64,000 nt of DNA from Clostridioides sp. ES-S-0054-01 (GCA_021561035.1 CP067346.1:589001-653000); one strand, 5' to 3'; shown: positions 35,776 to 45,578, counted from the first letter of the stretch. The notes: a model not told the origin generated them from the letters alone. Numbers and translations: made by a program.

Positions 35776-36507
35776 TTATTCAATAAAATTTAGATAAGTC
35801 TCAAATAAGATATCTATAATAACTAATATAGTAGACCTTGGAGTAGTGTCGTATCCAGAAATATTAAGCTTTTGAGAACATGTATTTATAGGTATGTCTA
35901 CTAGCATAGATAGCGTAGAATTAGGGCTATTTATTATAGCTGCTGTGTTTAAGTTTTTGTATCTAAACTTTTCACATGCTGTAATTAGTGTGCGTGTTTC
36001 TCCACTATTAGATACAAATATTACTAAGTCTTGTTTTTTTGTTGTTTTATCTAATAGGTCAATCATATGAGATTCATATACATAAAAACTATTTTTATTA
36101 GCCTGCATTAGTAGTTTTGAGAAGTATTCTCCAATAGGCTTTGATAGTCCTACTGCAACTATTATTATTCTATTGGCAGATTTAATATTTTTAGCTAGTT
36201 TATTTATATTTGTTAAATTAAGATTTGATAGATTTTGATTTAAGTTATCTATTATATTACTAACATGATAGTCACCAGATATAGATGTATATTCCTTATC
36301 TAAATCTTTAAGTATATGCTTTAATTCAGAGTAACCTGATAATCCTATCTTAGAACACATTCTTATTATTGTGGTAGTGCTTACGTTATTTATATCAGCT
36401 AAAGCTGTAAGTGATAAATCCTTCACTGTATGTATACTCGAGTCTATATAATAAAATATATGTTTCTCAGCATGACTAAGATTATTTAATTTATGTGAAA
36501 ATTTCAT
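35776..36507 (-). CDS. RpiR/MurR-family regulator of the GH38 operon
   Basis: A protein of about 243 residues with the RpiR HTH (LSHAEKHIFYYIDSS, then NNVSTTTIIRMCSKIGLSGY) and a SIS domain (RIIIVAVGLSKPIGEYF and LVIFVSNSGETRTLI). The start is uncertain: the RBS AAGGTGGTG lies 17 bases before ATG 36507, and GTG 36534 would overlap the RBS. It is divergent from the PTS-GH38-GH13 operon, with a perfect palindrome in between, so it most likely represses or activates that operon in response to a sugar phosphate. Confidence 0.88.
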   Translation of the reverse strand: MKFSHKLNNLSHAEKHIFYYIDSSIHTVKDLSLTALADINNVSTTTIIRMCSKIGLSGYSELKHILKDLDKEYTSISGDYHVSNIIDNLNQNLSNLNLTNINKLAKNIKSANRIIIVAVGLSKPIGEYFSKLLMQANKNSFYVYESHMIDLLDKTTKKQDLVIFVSNSGETRTLITACEKFRYKNLNTAAIINSPNSTLSMLVDIPINTCSQKLNISGYDTTPRSTILVIIDILFETYLNFIE

Positions 36508-36548
36508 TATGAAACTACTAATATTAATCACCACCTTTGTATATAGTT

Positions 36549-36570
36549 AAAAAGTACAAATGTACTTTTT
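36549..36570. promoter_or_regulatory. Palindromic operator candidate
   Basis: AAAAAGTAC-AAAT-GTACTTTTT: perfect 9-bp arms with a 4-base centre in the divergent promoter region between the RpiR gene and the PTS operon. Probable RpiR binding site. Confidence 0.6.
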
Positions 36571-36659
36571 GTGTATAAGAAAATGTTTTTTATATAATAT
36601 ATAATAATATTATAAGATAAATAAGCATTTAAGTAAATGTATTAATAGGAGGGTGAGAT

Positions 36660-38630
36660 ATGAATTTAGCTAAAATGACCAACAAAAATTTAATAGTATT
36701 AGATGTAAATGTAGCTACAAAGGAAGACGCTATAAGGTTGTTAATAGACAAGCTTTATAAAGAGAATACTATTAGTTCAAAAGAACAATTCTTTGATACC
36801 GTAATGGAAAGAGAAAAACATTCTCCAACTGGGCTAGAAAGAGGGCTAGCTATACCACATGGTAAATGTGACTCTGTAAATAAGGCAGTTTTTGCTGTAG
36901 CTAGATTAAACAATAAAATAAATGACTGGGAAAGTATAGATGAAAGTAATGAAGTGGATTTAGTATTCTTATTGGCTATACCTAAGTCTGAACAAGAGAC
37001 TACCCACTTGAAGTTATTATCTGAATTATCTGTAGCTTTAATGGATGAGAATTTCTATAATGATTTAAGAACTTCTAAAAATGCTAATGAATTTTTGAAG
37101 AATTTAAATCGTGGAGATAAAGAAGAAAAAGATACAAATAAATATAATAAAACTGTATTGGTAGTAACTGCTTGTGCAGCTGGGATAGCTCATACATATA
37201 TGTCTGCTGAAGCTTTAGAAAAAGCAGGTAAAGAAATGGGCATAAAAGTAATATCAGAAAAACAAGGTGCTAGTGGTATAGAAGATAGACATACAAAAGA
37301 GCAAATACAAAAAGCAGATGGAGTAATATTTGCTTGTGATGTTGCTGTTAAAAATATAGAAAGATACCAAGGAAAGTCATTCGTTAAGGTTAGAGTAGCA
37401 GAGCCTTTAAAACATTCTAAAGATTTACTTAACAAAGTACTTCAAAATCCAGATGGGAAAGTCGAAGTTTCAGATAATGAAGTAGATGTTACGTCTACAT
37501 CTGAGTCAAAACAGGGTATATTAAAAGAAATGATGGAAGCTGTAATGACAGGTATATCATATATGATTCCTGTAATAGTTTCAGCAGGTCTTATGATGGG
37601 GATAGCTAAGCTTACTGCTATGGCTATCGGTCAAATCGACAATATGGGAACTTTTATAGAAAGTGGAAATGCATTTTATGAATTGTTAGGATATTTAGAT
37701 ATGTTTGGAGGTATGATATTTAAGTTTATATACCCAGTATTTTCAGCTTATGTAGCATACTCTATTGCTGATAGACCAGCTTTAGTACCAGGATTTATAG
37801 GTGGTGCATTTGCTGGAGGACTTCATTTTACTTTCTGGGGTGTAGAAGGTGGAGTACCATCAGGGTTTATAGGAGCTTTAATATTAGGCTTAGTTGCAGG
37901 TTATGTTACTAGATTCTTAAATGAAAACATAAAGTTAAACAAGAACTTACAAGCTATGAAGCCCATGTTCTTATTACCAGGTATAACAATGTTAGTAATA
38001 TTCTTATTAAACTTCTATGCTGTAGACCCTGCATTTGGTAGAGTAAATGCATTTATAGCAAATATAATAGAATCTTTTGGTACTGCTAGTACAATAGCAT
38101 TAACTGTAGTTATAGCAGCGTGTACTGCGTTTGACTTAGGTGGACCAGTAAACAAGGCAGCAGGTGCTATAGCTATAGGTCTTTCAGCTGATGGTGTATT
38201 CCCATTAACAGCTAGAGTATTATCTATAGTAATACCACCAATAGGATTAGGCTTAGCTACTGTTTTAGATAAGATTATAGTTAAGAGAAGAGTATTTGAT
38301 GATAACTTAAGAGTGGTGGGTAACTCTTCTATAATACTTGGACTAATAGCTGTGAGTGAGGGGGCGATACCTTTCATGCTGAAAAATCCTCTAATAACAA
38401 TACCTATAAATATATTAGGTGCAATAATAGGTTCTCTAACAGCAGTGATGTTGGGTGCTATTCAATGGAATCCATTGCCAGCTATATGGGGGTGGCCTTT
38501 AGTAGAAAATTTATGGGCATACCTAGTAGGTTTAATAGTAGGTACGTTATTTATAGCATTAGCTAATATATTTATAAGATTCAATATTATAAAAAGACAA
38601 GAGAAAAATGATATAGATAAAACAGCATAA
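36660..38630 (+). CDS. PTS EIIABC, fructose/mannosylglycerate type (MngA-like)
   Basis: A 656-residue fused permease. EIIA (about 1-150) has ERGLAIPHGK with the active His; EIIB (about 160-260) has VTACAAGIAHTYMSAEAL with the active Cys; EIIC (about 285-640) contains PGFIGGAFAGGLHFTFW. A fructose-family EIIABC next to a GH38 alpha-mannosidase is the arrangement of E. coli mngAB, which imports 2-O-alpha-mannosylglycerate as the 6-phosphate. RBS AGGAGGGTG. Substrate assignment is from context. Confidence 0.85.
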   Translation: MNLAKMTNKNLIVLDVNVATKEDAIRLLIDKLYKENTISSKEQFFDTVMEREKHSPTGLERGLAIPHGKCDSVNKAVFAVARLNNKINDWESIDESNEVDLVFLLAIPKSEQETTHLKLLSELSVALMDENFYNDLRTSKNANEFLKNLNRGDKEEKDTNKYNKTVLVVTACAAGIAHTYMSAEALEKAGKEMGIKVISEKQGASGIEDRHTKEQIQKADGVIFACDVAVKNIERYQGKSFVKVRVAEPLKHSKDLLNKVLQNPDGKVEVSDNEVDVTSTSESKQGILKEMMEAVMTGISYMIPVIVSAGLMMGIAKLTAMAIGQIDNMGTFIESGNAFYELLGYLDMFGGMIFKFIYPVFSAYVAYSIADRPALVPGFIGGAFAGGLHFTFWGVEGGVPSGFIGALILGLVAGYVTRFLNENIKLNKNLQAMKPMFLLPGITMLVIFLLNFYAVDPAFGRVNAFIANIIESFGTASTIALTVVIAACTAFDLGGPVNKAAGAIAIGLSADGVFPLTARVLSIVIPPIGLGLATVLDKIIVKRRVFDDNLRVVGNSSIILGLIAVSEGAIPFMLKNPLITIPINILGAIIGSLTAVMLGAIQWNPLPAIWGWPLVENLWAYLVGLIVGTLFIALANIFIRFNIIKRQEKNDIDKTA

Positions 38631-38638
38631 TAATAATT

Positions 38639-38679
38639 GGGAATTATTCGGATAAATTTAACTAGAATAATTCCCATTT
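38639..38679 (+). terminator. Intercistronic terminator/attenuator
   Basis: GGGAATTATTC and GAATAATTCCC, perfect 11-bp arms with a 15-base loop and a short ATTT tail, between the PTS gene and the GH38 gene. It probably reduces expression of the downstream enzymes relative to the transporter. Confidence 0.65.
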
Positions 38680-38757
38680 ACACAAGTAGATATTTAATAA
38701 AATTATTTAAAATTATTTAAAATTAGTTAAAAAAGATGATTTTATATGGAGGAAGAT

Positions 38758-41424
38758 ATGAATAGTAGGAAAAAAGTATATGTAGTACCTCACTCTCATT
38801 GGGATAGAGAATGGTACTTTACTATAGAAGATTCAAATATATTATTAAGTGAAAATATGCCTTATTTAATGGATGTACTTGAAAAGGATATGGATTATAC
38901 TTCTTACACTTTTGATGCACAGTTATCTGTTGTTGAAGAATTAGTAAAGATATATCCTGAAGAAAAAGAAAGACTTAAGAAGTTAGTAAGTGACAAAAGA
39001 ATATTTATAGGTCCTTGGTACACCCAAACAGATTCCATACTTGTGAACAAGGAATCTATAATAAGAAATCTTTTATATGGCACAAGACTTGGAAACAAGT
39101 ATGGGCATAGTATGAAGGTAGGATATATTCCTGATATATTTGGACAAAATGCATATTTACCATCCATATTCAACGGATTTGATATGGAATATAGTATATT
39201 ACAAAGGGGAATATACATAGATGATTTAAGGGGAAATTTAAACTTCAAGTGGGTTTCTCCTGATAATGAAAGTGTTGGAGCTAACAATATATTCTTAGGA
39301 TATGGACCAGGTAAGTTCTTATCATCTGATAATCAGTATATACAAGATAAGTTAATACCTATGCTTGAAAAATTAGAAAGTTTAAATAGGGATTGTGACA
39401 ACTTGCTTTTGCCATGTGGTGGAGACCAAGTCTTAGTAAGAAAGCATTTCCCACAAATTATAAAAGAATTAAATGAAAAGCAAGATAAGTATGAGTTTGT
39501 ATTATCAGATTACGAAACTTTTATGAAGGATACTTGGACTAACGATTTTGATAATAAGATACATGGAGAGCTAATAGCATGTGAAAAATCTAGAATACAC
39601 AATACTATAAAATCTCAAAGATACGATATAAAATACTTAAACACTTTAGTAGAAAATAAGATTCTTTATGTATTAGAGCCATTATCTGTAATAGGTAAAT
39701 TTTCTGGAATAAGCTATAAATCTAGATGGTTAGATATTATGTGGAAGTTACTATTTGATGCACATGCACATGATAGTATAGGTGGGTGCAACTCGGATGA
39801 GACGAATAGAGACATAGTTACAAGACTCGAAAAAGTTAATGTAATGTGTGATGATATTATAAATATTGTTAAGAAACAAATAACAATAGCTATAAGTAAA
39901 TATTTAAATAGAGATAATATATTAGTTGTATTTAACACTAAAAATAAATGTATGAATGAAATAATAGAGGCTGTAATATTTACTAAGGAAAAAGACTTTA
40001 CAATAAATACTATAGACAAAGAAACTGTAGAATTCACTATAAATAACCAAGAAGTTCTAAGTGGTGGTAAGCAGATATTAGTAACTGCTGAAGGTGAAAA
40101 AGAAGTAGAATTACTTGGATACTATAGAACTGAAATCAGATTAGCTAATGTAAATGTTAAACCCATGGGATTTACTACATTAGTAATTAATCAAGATAGC
40201 AAAGAAACAGCTGATATGTTAGTTGTATCTAATGATAGGAGTATAGAAAATGATTTATATGAATTAATATTCGATAACAATAACTTACTATTAGTTAATA
40301 AATCTACTAATAAAAGAATAGATAATATAGTTCATTTTGAAAATTGTGGTGACTATGGAGATTCATATGATTTTTCCCCATTAGGTAACGATAAAGATAT
40401 ATTAGCAACTAAAGCAGAGTTATTAGAAGTATCAAAGAGCAATTTAGTACAAACTATGAAGTTAAAACATAGTGTAGAATTACCTTTTGATATAGATGAA
40501 AGAAAATCAAATAAAAAATCAACTATATTAGAAATAATAACTAAGATAGAAGTAAGAAATGGTGAAAATTTTATAAGAGTTTCACATGATATAGAAAATA
40601 CTGTAAAAGACCACAGATTAAGAGTTGTATACAATACAAATATAAAATCAAAAGTGTCATTAAGTGACCAAGGATTCTCTGCCATAACAAGACAAAACTA
40701 CAATATGTACTTAGATAATTGGAAAGAAAGAAAGTTTGCTGAAAAGCCAGTATGTATATATGGTTTAGAGAACTTTGTAGCTTTAAAAGATAATAGCAAT
40801 ACTTTTGCTTTGGTCACAAAAGGTATAAAAGAATATGAAATATTAGAAGATAGCAAAATAGCACTTACTTTATATAGAAGTGTTGGTTTACTGGGAAGAG
40901 ATAACTTGGCTTGGAGACCAGGTAGAGCCTCTGGTATAAATAACAAGGTCGTGTATACTAAAGATGCACAACTTCTTAATAAGAAATTAAAGTTTGAGTA
41001 TGCCATATACTATGATGAGTCAGATGAAGATGTAGCAGAGTTATTTGATGTTACTGATAAATTTATAAATAAATATACTACTTACCAAAATCAAGATTTG
41101 AATTTATTTGAAGAAAGATTAGAAAGATTTGAAATACCTAAAGATAATACTATAAACTTATCAAGCTATAGCTTATTTAATATAGATAATGATGATGTAT
41201 TTATGAGTGTGTGTAAAGAATCTTACGAAAAAGATGGAGTAATAGTAAGATTATTTAATCCAACAAGTGAAGCTAAAGAAGTAAGTATAAATAGCAAATA
41301 TATAAAGGATATAAAGATAACCAATTTATATGAGAGGGAGTTGGATACTTTGGATTCTAATGTACAAATAAAAGCTAAAGGATACATAACTCTTAAATTA
41401 TTAGGAGGAGAATACCATGAATAA
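38758..41424 (+). CDS. GH38 alpha-mannosidase (MngB-like)
   Basis: An 888-residue enzyme with GH38 signatures: VVPHSHWDREWYF at residues 9-21 (zinc ligands His and Asp), GYIPDIFGQNAYLP with the nucleophile Asp, and HAHDSIGGCNSDE. ATG 38758 follows TGGAGGAAGAT, which itself contains the upstream ATG 38746. It overlaps the next gene by 8 bases. MngB hydrolyses mannosyl-D-glycerate-6-phosphate to mannose-6-P and glycerate, the expected step here. It could instead act on another alpha-mannoside phosphate. Confidence 0.88.
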   Translation: MNSRKKVYVVPHSHWDREWYFTIEDSNILLSENMPYLMDVLEKDMDYTSYTFDAQLSVVEELVKIYPEEKERLKKLVSDKRIFIGPWYTQTDSILVNKESIIRNLLYGTRLGNKYGHSMKVGYIPDIFGQNAYLPSIFNGFDMEYSILQRGIYIDDLRGNLNFKWVSPDNESVGANNIFLGYGPGKFLSSDNQYIQDKLIPMLEKLESLNRDCDNLLLPCGGDQVLVRKHFPQIIKELNEKQDKYEFVLSDYETFMKDTWTNDFDNKIHGELIACEKSRIHNTIKSQRYDIKYLNTLVENKILYVLEPLSVIGKFSGISYKSRWLDIMWKLLFDAHAHDSIGGCNSDETNRDIVTRLEKVNVMCDDIINIVKKQITIAISKYLNRDNILVVFNTKNKCMNEIIEAVIFTKEKDFTINTIDKETVEFTINNQEVLSGGKQILVTAEGEKEVELLGYYRTEIRLANVNVKPMGFTTLVINQDSKETADMLVVSNDRSIENDLYELIFDNNNLLLVNKSTNKRIDNIVHFENCGDYGDSYDFSPLGNDKDILATKAELLEVSKSNLVQTMKLKHSVELPFDIDERKSNKKSTILEIITKIEVRNGENFIRVSHDIENTVKDHRLRVVYNTNIKSKVSLSDQGFSAITRQNYNMYLDNWKERKFAEKPVCIYGLENFVALKDNSNTFALVTKGIKEYEILEDSKIALTLYRSVGLLGRDNLAWRPGRASGINNKVVYTKDAQLLNKKLKFEYAIYYDESDEDVAELFDVTDKFINKYTTYQNQDLNLFEERLERFEIPKDNTINLSSYSLFNIDNDDVFMSVCKESYEKDGVIVRLFNPTSEAKEVSINSKYIKDIKITNLYERELDTLDSNVQIKAKGYITLKLLGGEYHE

Positions 41425-43111
41425 GACGATACTGTTACAAGGTATAGAACAAAAACTTAAAGAAATATATAAAGAAAAGTACAAACCAAAGTTCTTTGAT
41501 ATGATGAAAGCTACTATTGAGAAGTTTGAAGGTAAGGATTTTGACAAGGTGGATGCTATATCTGAAAAGAATGTATATTTAATAACTTACGGAGATAGTA
41601 TATATGAAGAAGGTGTACCCACTATAGATACTTTGAAGAAATTCTTAAACAATAAAGTAGGAGATACTATAACTGATGTTCATATACTTCCTATGTTTGA
41701 ATACACTTCAGATGATGGATTCTCTGTTGTTGATTATATGAAAATAGATAACAATCTTGGAAATTGGGATAGTATAAACAATTTGTCTAAAGATTATAGA
41801 TTAATGTATGATTTTGTTGCAAATCATATATCAAAGAGTAGTAGATGGTTTAAGGGATACTTAAGTGGAGAAGAGAAGTATCAAAATTATTTTATACCAG
41901 GAGATAAAAATTTTGATTACTCAAATGTAGTAAGACCTAGAACTTCTCCAATAATACATAAGTACCAAGGAAAAGACAGTGTGAAGACTGCTTGGACTAC
42001 ATTTAGTGAAGACCAAATAGATATAAATGTTAAACATTTCCCAGTACTTATAGAGATTACTGAAGTTTTGCTTAACTATGCATTAAATGGTGCAAATTCT
42101 ATAAGACTTGATGCTATAGGATTCTTATGGAAGGAGTCTGGTACTACCTGTATACATTTACCACAAACTCACATGATAATACAACTATGGAGAATAATAC
42201 TTGATTACTTTAAGAAAAATACTCAAATAATAACTGAGACTAACGTACCTCATTTAGAAAATATAAGCTATTTTGGTGATACTACAAATGAAGCACATAT
42301 GGTATATCAATTTACATTACCACCATTAACGCTTCATACATTCACTACACATGATTCTACTAAGCTTACAAAATGGGCTTCGACTATAGATAAGGTATCT
42401 GATAATGCTACATTCTTTAACTTCTTAGCAAGTCATGATGGAATAGGAATGAGACCTACAGAGGGTATACTTACAGAAGAAGAATGTAAAATGTTAGTAG
42501 ATAAGACTATAGTTAATGGTGGTAGAGTATCATACAAGGATAATCCAGATGGAACTAAGTCTGTATATGAGTTAAATATAAATTATTTAGACGCTTTATT
42601 AAATAAAGATGAAGATATAGAGGAAGATGTCCAAATACAAAAGATATTATCGGCACATGCATTATTATTATCATTTATAGGTGTACCAGCTATATACTAT
42701 CATTCTCTATTATGCTCTAGAAACTATTATGAAGGAGTAGAAAAATCAGGTATAAACAGAAGAATAAACAGAGAAAAGTTAGAGTATAGTAGGATTTGTT
42801 ATGAATTAGAAAATAATTCTAGAAGAAATAAGATATTTACTCAACTTAAAAATATGATAGATATACGAAAAGAAGAGAGTGCATTCTCTCCATATGCAAA
42901 TCAAAATGTATTGGATTTTGGAAGAGAGATATTTGCACTAGAGCGTGAGAATAAAGAAACTAATGAGAAGGTAGTATTTGTAACTAATGTTACATCTAAT
43001 GAGAGGACTATAGACTGTGGTTTTAGTGGTGTAAATATATTGGAAAATACTAATATCAAAGGTAAGCTAACTTTAGGTGCATATAAATTTGCTTGGATAA
43101 AAATCAAATAA
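41417..43111 (+). CDS. GH13_18 sucrose-phosphorylase-like enzyme
   Basis: A 564-residue protein with the GH13 catalytic residues: nucleophile in NSIRLDAIGFLWK, acid/base Glu in IITETNVPHLEN and the third Asp in FLASHDGIG. Subfamily 18 contains sucrose phosphorylase, sucrose-6-phosphate phosphorylase and glucosylglycerate phosphorylase. Downstream of a mannosylglycerate-type PTS and GH38, glucosylglycerate phosphorolysis to glucose-1-P and glycerate is the attractive reading, but is not proven. RBS TTAGGAGG inside the GH38 gene. Confidence 0.85.
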   Translation: MNKTILLQGIEQKLKEIYKEKYKPKFFDMMKATIEKFEGKDFDKVDAISEKNVYLITYGDSIYEEGVPTIDTLKKFLNNKVGDTITDVHILPMFEYTSDDGFSVVDYMKIDNNLGNWDSINNLSKDYRLMYDFVANHISKSSRWFKGYLSGEEKYQNYFIPGDKNFDYSNVVRPRTSPIIHKYQGKDSVKTAWTTFSEDQIDINVKHFPVLIEITEVLLNYALNGANSIRLDAIGFLWKESGTTCIHLPQTHMIIQLWRIILDYFKKNTQIITETNVPHLENISYFGDTTNEAHMVYQFTLPPLTLHTFTTHDSTKLTKWASTIDKVSDNATFFNFLASHDGIGMRPTEGILTEEECKMLVDKTIVNGGRVSYKDNPDGTKSVYELNINYLDALLNKDEDIEEDVQIQKILSAHALLLSFIGVPAIYYHSLLCSRNYYEGVEKSGINRRINREKLEYSRICYELENNSRRNKIFTQLKNMIDIRKEESAFSPYANQNVLDFGREIFALERENKETNEKVVFVTNVTSNERTIDCGFSGVNILENTNIKGKLTLGAYKFAWIKIK

Positions 43112-43202
43112 GAGTCTCTGCCTTCAGATATTACCTAAGGTAGTTAATATGGAGTAGCATGGTATTTATTTAAATATAAGGTCATTTATTATGGTTTAGC
43201 CC

Positions 43203-43265
43203 AAAATGTTACATTTAAGTTCTGAAAAGTAATATTTATTGTCCAAAAAGTAGTATTTAAAGTCT
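43203..43265 (+). promoter_or_regulatory. Three phased direct repeats upstream of agrA
   Basis: AAAATGTTACATTTAAGTTC, AAAAGTAATATTTATTGTC and AAAAGTAGTATTTAAAGTC begin at 43203, 43225 and 43246, i.e. every 21-22 bases, two helical turns. LytTR regulators such as AgrA bind direct repeats on one DNA face, so this is a good candidate for an autoregulatory AgrA site. Sequence shows only the repeats; binding is inference. Confidence 0.55.
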
Positions 43266-43360
43266 AAATAGCCATAAAGCTATAAATATATGGCAAAAAG
43301 ATGTAAATTGAAGTAATATAAAAGTAAGTTCAAGTATACCAATGAAAGGATGTTTAGACT

Positions 43361-44071
43361 TTGATTAATATAGGGATATGTGATGATGAATTACATTATA
43401 GATTAAAGATAAAAGATATATTAAAAAAGGTATTAAGCTCATATACCATGGATTATAATATATATGAATTTTCATCAGGAAAAGAGTTGTTACGTAACTA
43501 TCCAAAAAATTTAGACATATTAATTATTGATATACAAATGGAGATATTAAATGGTATGGATACCTCAAGAAAAATACGAGAGTTTGACGAAAATCTGGAG
43601 ATAATATTTATGACTTCATTTCCTGAATTTATGCAAGAAGGGTATGAAGTCAAAGCATATAGATACATATTGAAACCAATAAATGAAAAAAAAATTACAA
43701 AAAATATTTTACCTTGTATAGATGAGATAATGAAAAAAAGGAATAATTATTTGACTATCAAAGTTAAGAACTATGTAGATAGGATTAAAATAGATTCTAT
43801 TATTTATATAGAAACAGATAGACCTAATATAGTGATTTATACACATGATAATACATACACTACAAAAATGAGTATTTCCAAAATAGAAAAAATATTAAGT
43901 GAATTTGGATTTTTCAGATGCCATAATAGCTATATAATTAATTTAAAATTAGTACAATCTATGAATGGAAATAGTGTAGTAATAAATGGAAAGAGTATAC
44001 AAGTAAGTAAATATAGAGTGAAAGGGTTAAAATTAGCAATAACTAATATATTAGGAGATATAATATGTTAG
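43361..44071 (+). CDS. agrA: AgrA-type response regulator
   Basis: A 236-residue protein with a receiver domain (NIGICDDELHYR; phospho-acceptor in LDILIIDIQM) and a C-terminal LytTR DNA-binding domain (LTIKVKNYVDRIKIDSIIYI and GFFRCHNSYIINLKLV). The start is TTG 43361, eight bases after AAAGGATG. The end overlaps agrC by 7 bases. It is the transcriptional output of the agr quorum-sensing circuit, expected to act on agr and perhaps on the peptide cluster downstream. Confidence 0.9.
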   Translation: MINIGICDDELHYRLKIKDILKKVLSSYTMDYNIYEFSSGKELLRNYPKNLDILIIDIQMEILNGMDTSRKIREFDENLEIIFMTSFPEFMQEGYEVKAYRYILKPINEKKITKNILPCIDEIMKKRNNYLTIKVKNYVDRIKIDSIIYIETDRPNIVIYTHDNTYTTKMSISKIEKILSEFGFFRCHNSYIINLKLVQSMNGNSVVINGKSIQVSKYRVKGLKLAITNILGDIIC

Positions 44072-45381
44072 AAACATTAAATATAAATCTTTGGGATATT
44101 ATTAATATAATCACAGGCTGTATAGATTGGATTATATTCTTTTTAGCTATGAGTATATTGGGGAAAAAAAATATATCTTTCAGAAAATATACAATTTATA
44201 TGATACTTGTACTCGTATTTATGTCATTGGTCAATTTTATGAATATATTTCCAAATTTTAAGATTATCATATGTATAGTAATAGGTTCTTTATTTTATAT
44301 TGCTTCATACAAAGAGAGTATATATAAATGTATATTAATTAGCTTATTATTTTGGTTAGGATTAATGATGGGGGAAGGTTTAGCTATAGGTATAGTTGTA
44401 GTTATAAATCAATTAAATAATATTGATATAATACTAAATGGAAATTTATTTAGGTTAGAATCCATTGTGATATCTAAAATATTCTTATTTATAATATTTA
44501 TATCAATTAAGTATTTTAAATTATCTATAGAATTTAAACCTAAGGATATGGTGCTTATAGGTTTACCTATATTATCAAATATAGTAAGTTTGTTATTAAT
44601 ATTTGGGTATAATCTTAAGAATAATTCTGTAAGCGATGATAATATATTTGTAATTATACTTTCAACTTTATTGATTGTGTCATCTAGCATAATAATTTTA
44701 ATAGTAATAGGGAAAATTGTACAAGATGATAAAGTCAAGTTAGAATATGAACTGATAAATGAGAGAATAAAAATAGATCATAAAAGTTATGAGTCTATAA
44801 ATGAAATACATGATAAATTAAAATATGTTTATCATGATTTAAAAAATCATATGATTTGTATAAAAAACTATGATACTAAAGAAGAAATTATATCTTATGT
44901 AAATAATTTAGAAAATAAAATAAATGATTTTGAGTATTTTAGAAATACAGGCAATAAAACATTAGATATAATTTTAGGAGAAAAGATATATCTTTGTAAA
45001 AAATATAATATTGAATTTGAAGACAGTATAAATATATCAAAATTACAATTTATTCAAGATGTTGATATATGTGCAATATTTGCAAATGCACTAGATAATG
45101 CAATTGAAGCATGTATGAAAATGAATAATAATACAGAAAAAAGAATAGAGGTTAAAGCTACATACGTAAATGGATTTGCCATAATAAAGTTCATAAATAC
45201 TAAAGTAAATGATATTAAGTTTATTGATGAACGTATTAAGACTAGTAAGGATAATAATAGGGTACATGGAATAGGTCTTGCAAGTATCAAATATATGGTA
45301 AGCAAATATGATGGAGAACTTACAGTTAATTACTCAGATAATGAGTTTATATTAAAAATAATGATACCAATAAAAGATTAG
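44065..45381 (+). CDS. agrC: AgrC-type sensor histidine kinase
   Basis: A 438-residue membrane kinase. Residues 1-215 contain six to seven hydrophobic helices that form the peptide sensor; the kinase follows with the phospho-acceptor histidine in YHDLKNHMICIKN, the N-box NALDNAIEAC and the G-box VHGIGLASIKYMV of the GHKL class. The start overlaps agrA. It should bind the cyclic peptide made from AgrD and signal to AgrA. Confidence 0.92.
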   Translation: MLETLNINLWDIINIITGCIDWIIFFLAMSILGKKNISFRKYTIYMILVLVFMSLVNFMNIFPNFKIIICIVIGSLFYIASYKESIYKCILISLLFWLGLMMGEGLAIGIVVVINQLNNIDIILNGNLFRLESIVISKIFLFIIFISIKYFKLSIEFKPKDMVLIGLPILSNIVSLLLIFGYNLKNNSVSDDNIFVIILSTLLIVSSSIIILIVIGKIVQDDKVKLEYELINERIKIDHKSYESINEIHDKLKYVYHDLKNHMICIKNYDTKEEIISYVNNLENKINDFEYFRNTGNKTLDIILGEKIYLCKKYNIEFEDSINISKLQFIQDVDICAIFANALDNAIEACMKMNNNTEKRIEVKATYVNGFAIIKFINTKVNDIKFIDERIKTSKDNNRVHGIGLASIKYMVSKYDGELTVNYSDNEFILKIMIPIKD

Positions 45382-45393
45382 GAGGAAGTACAA

Positions 45394-45537
45394 ATGAAAA
45401 AAATAGCATTAAGTTTACTTAAAAGTATGTCAACATTAAGCCTAGGAATATCTAGATTATCAGCAAATACTGCAAGCTCATGGATAGCTCATCAAGCAGA
45501 AGAGCCACAGGCTTTAAAAAAATTGAAAAAAAAGTAA
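45394..45537 (+). CDS. agrD: AgrD-type autoinducing peptide precursor
   Basis: A 47-residue precursor with RBS TTAGGAGG. An amphipathic leader (MKKIALSLLKSMSTLSLGIS) is followed by the presumed signal region NTASSWIA (residues 25-32) and a C-terminal recognition tail HQAEEPQALKKLKKK. The ring-forming residue is normally Cys; here only Ser28/Ser29 are available, which suggests a lactone rather than a thiolactone. Its place between agrC and agrB fits the agrACDB order. The exact boundaries of the mature peptide are not known. Confidence 0.9.
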   Translation: MKKIALSLLKSMSTLSLGISRLSANTASSWIAHQAEEPQALKKLKKK

Positions 45538-45551
45538 TACAAGTAAAAAAT

Positions 45552-45578
45552 TCTCTCTCTAATCAAGAGAGAGTTTTT
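45552..45578 (+). terminator. Terminator/attenuator between agrD and agrB
   Basis: CTCTCTCT-AATCA-AGAGAGAG, perfect 8-bp arms, followed by TTTTT. It lies 15 bases after agrD and 24 before agrB, so only read-through transcripts make AgrB; this would keep peptide precursor above processing enzyme. Confidence 0.75.

Noticed and set aside
35776-36534. GTG start at 36534 for the second RpiR gene
   Set aside because: The GTG overlaps the AAGGTGGTG ribosome-binding site and the added residues do not match RpiR proteins; ATG 36507 is preferred though spacing is long.
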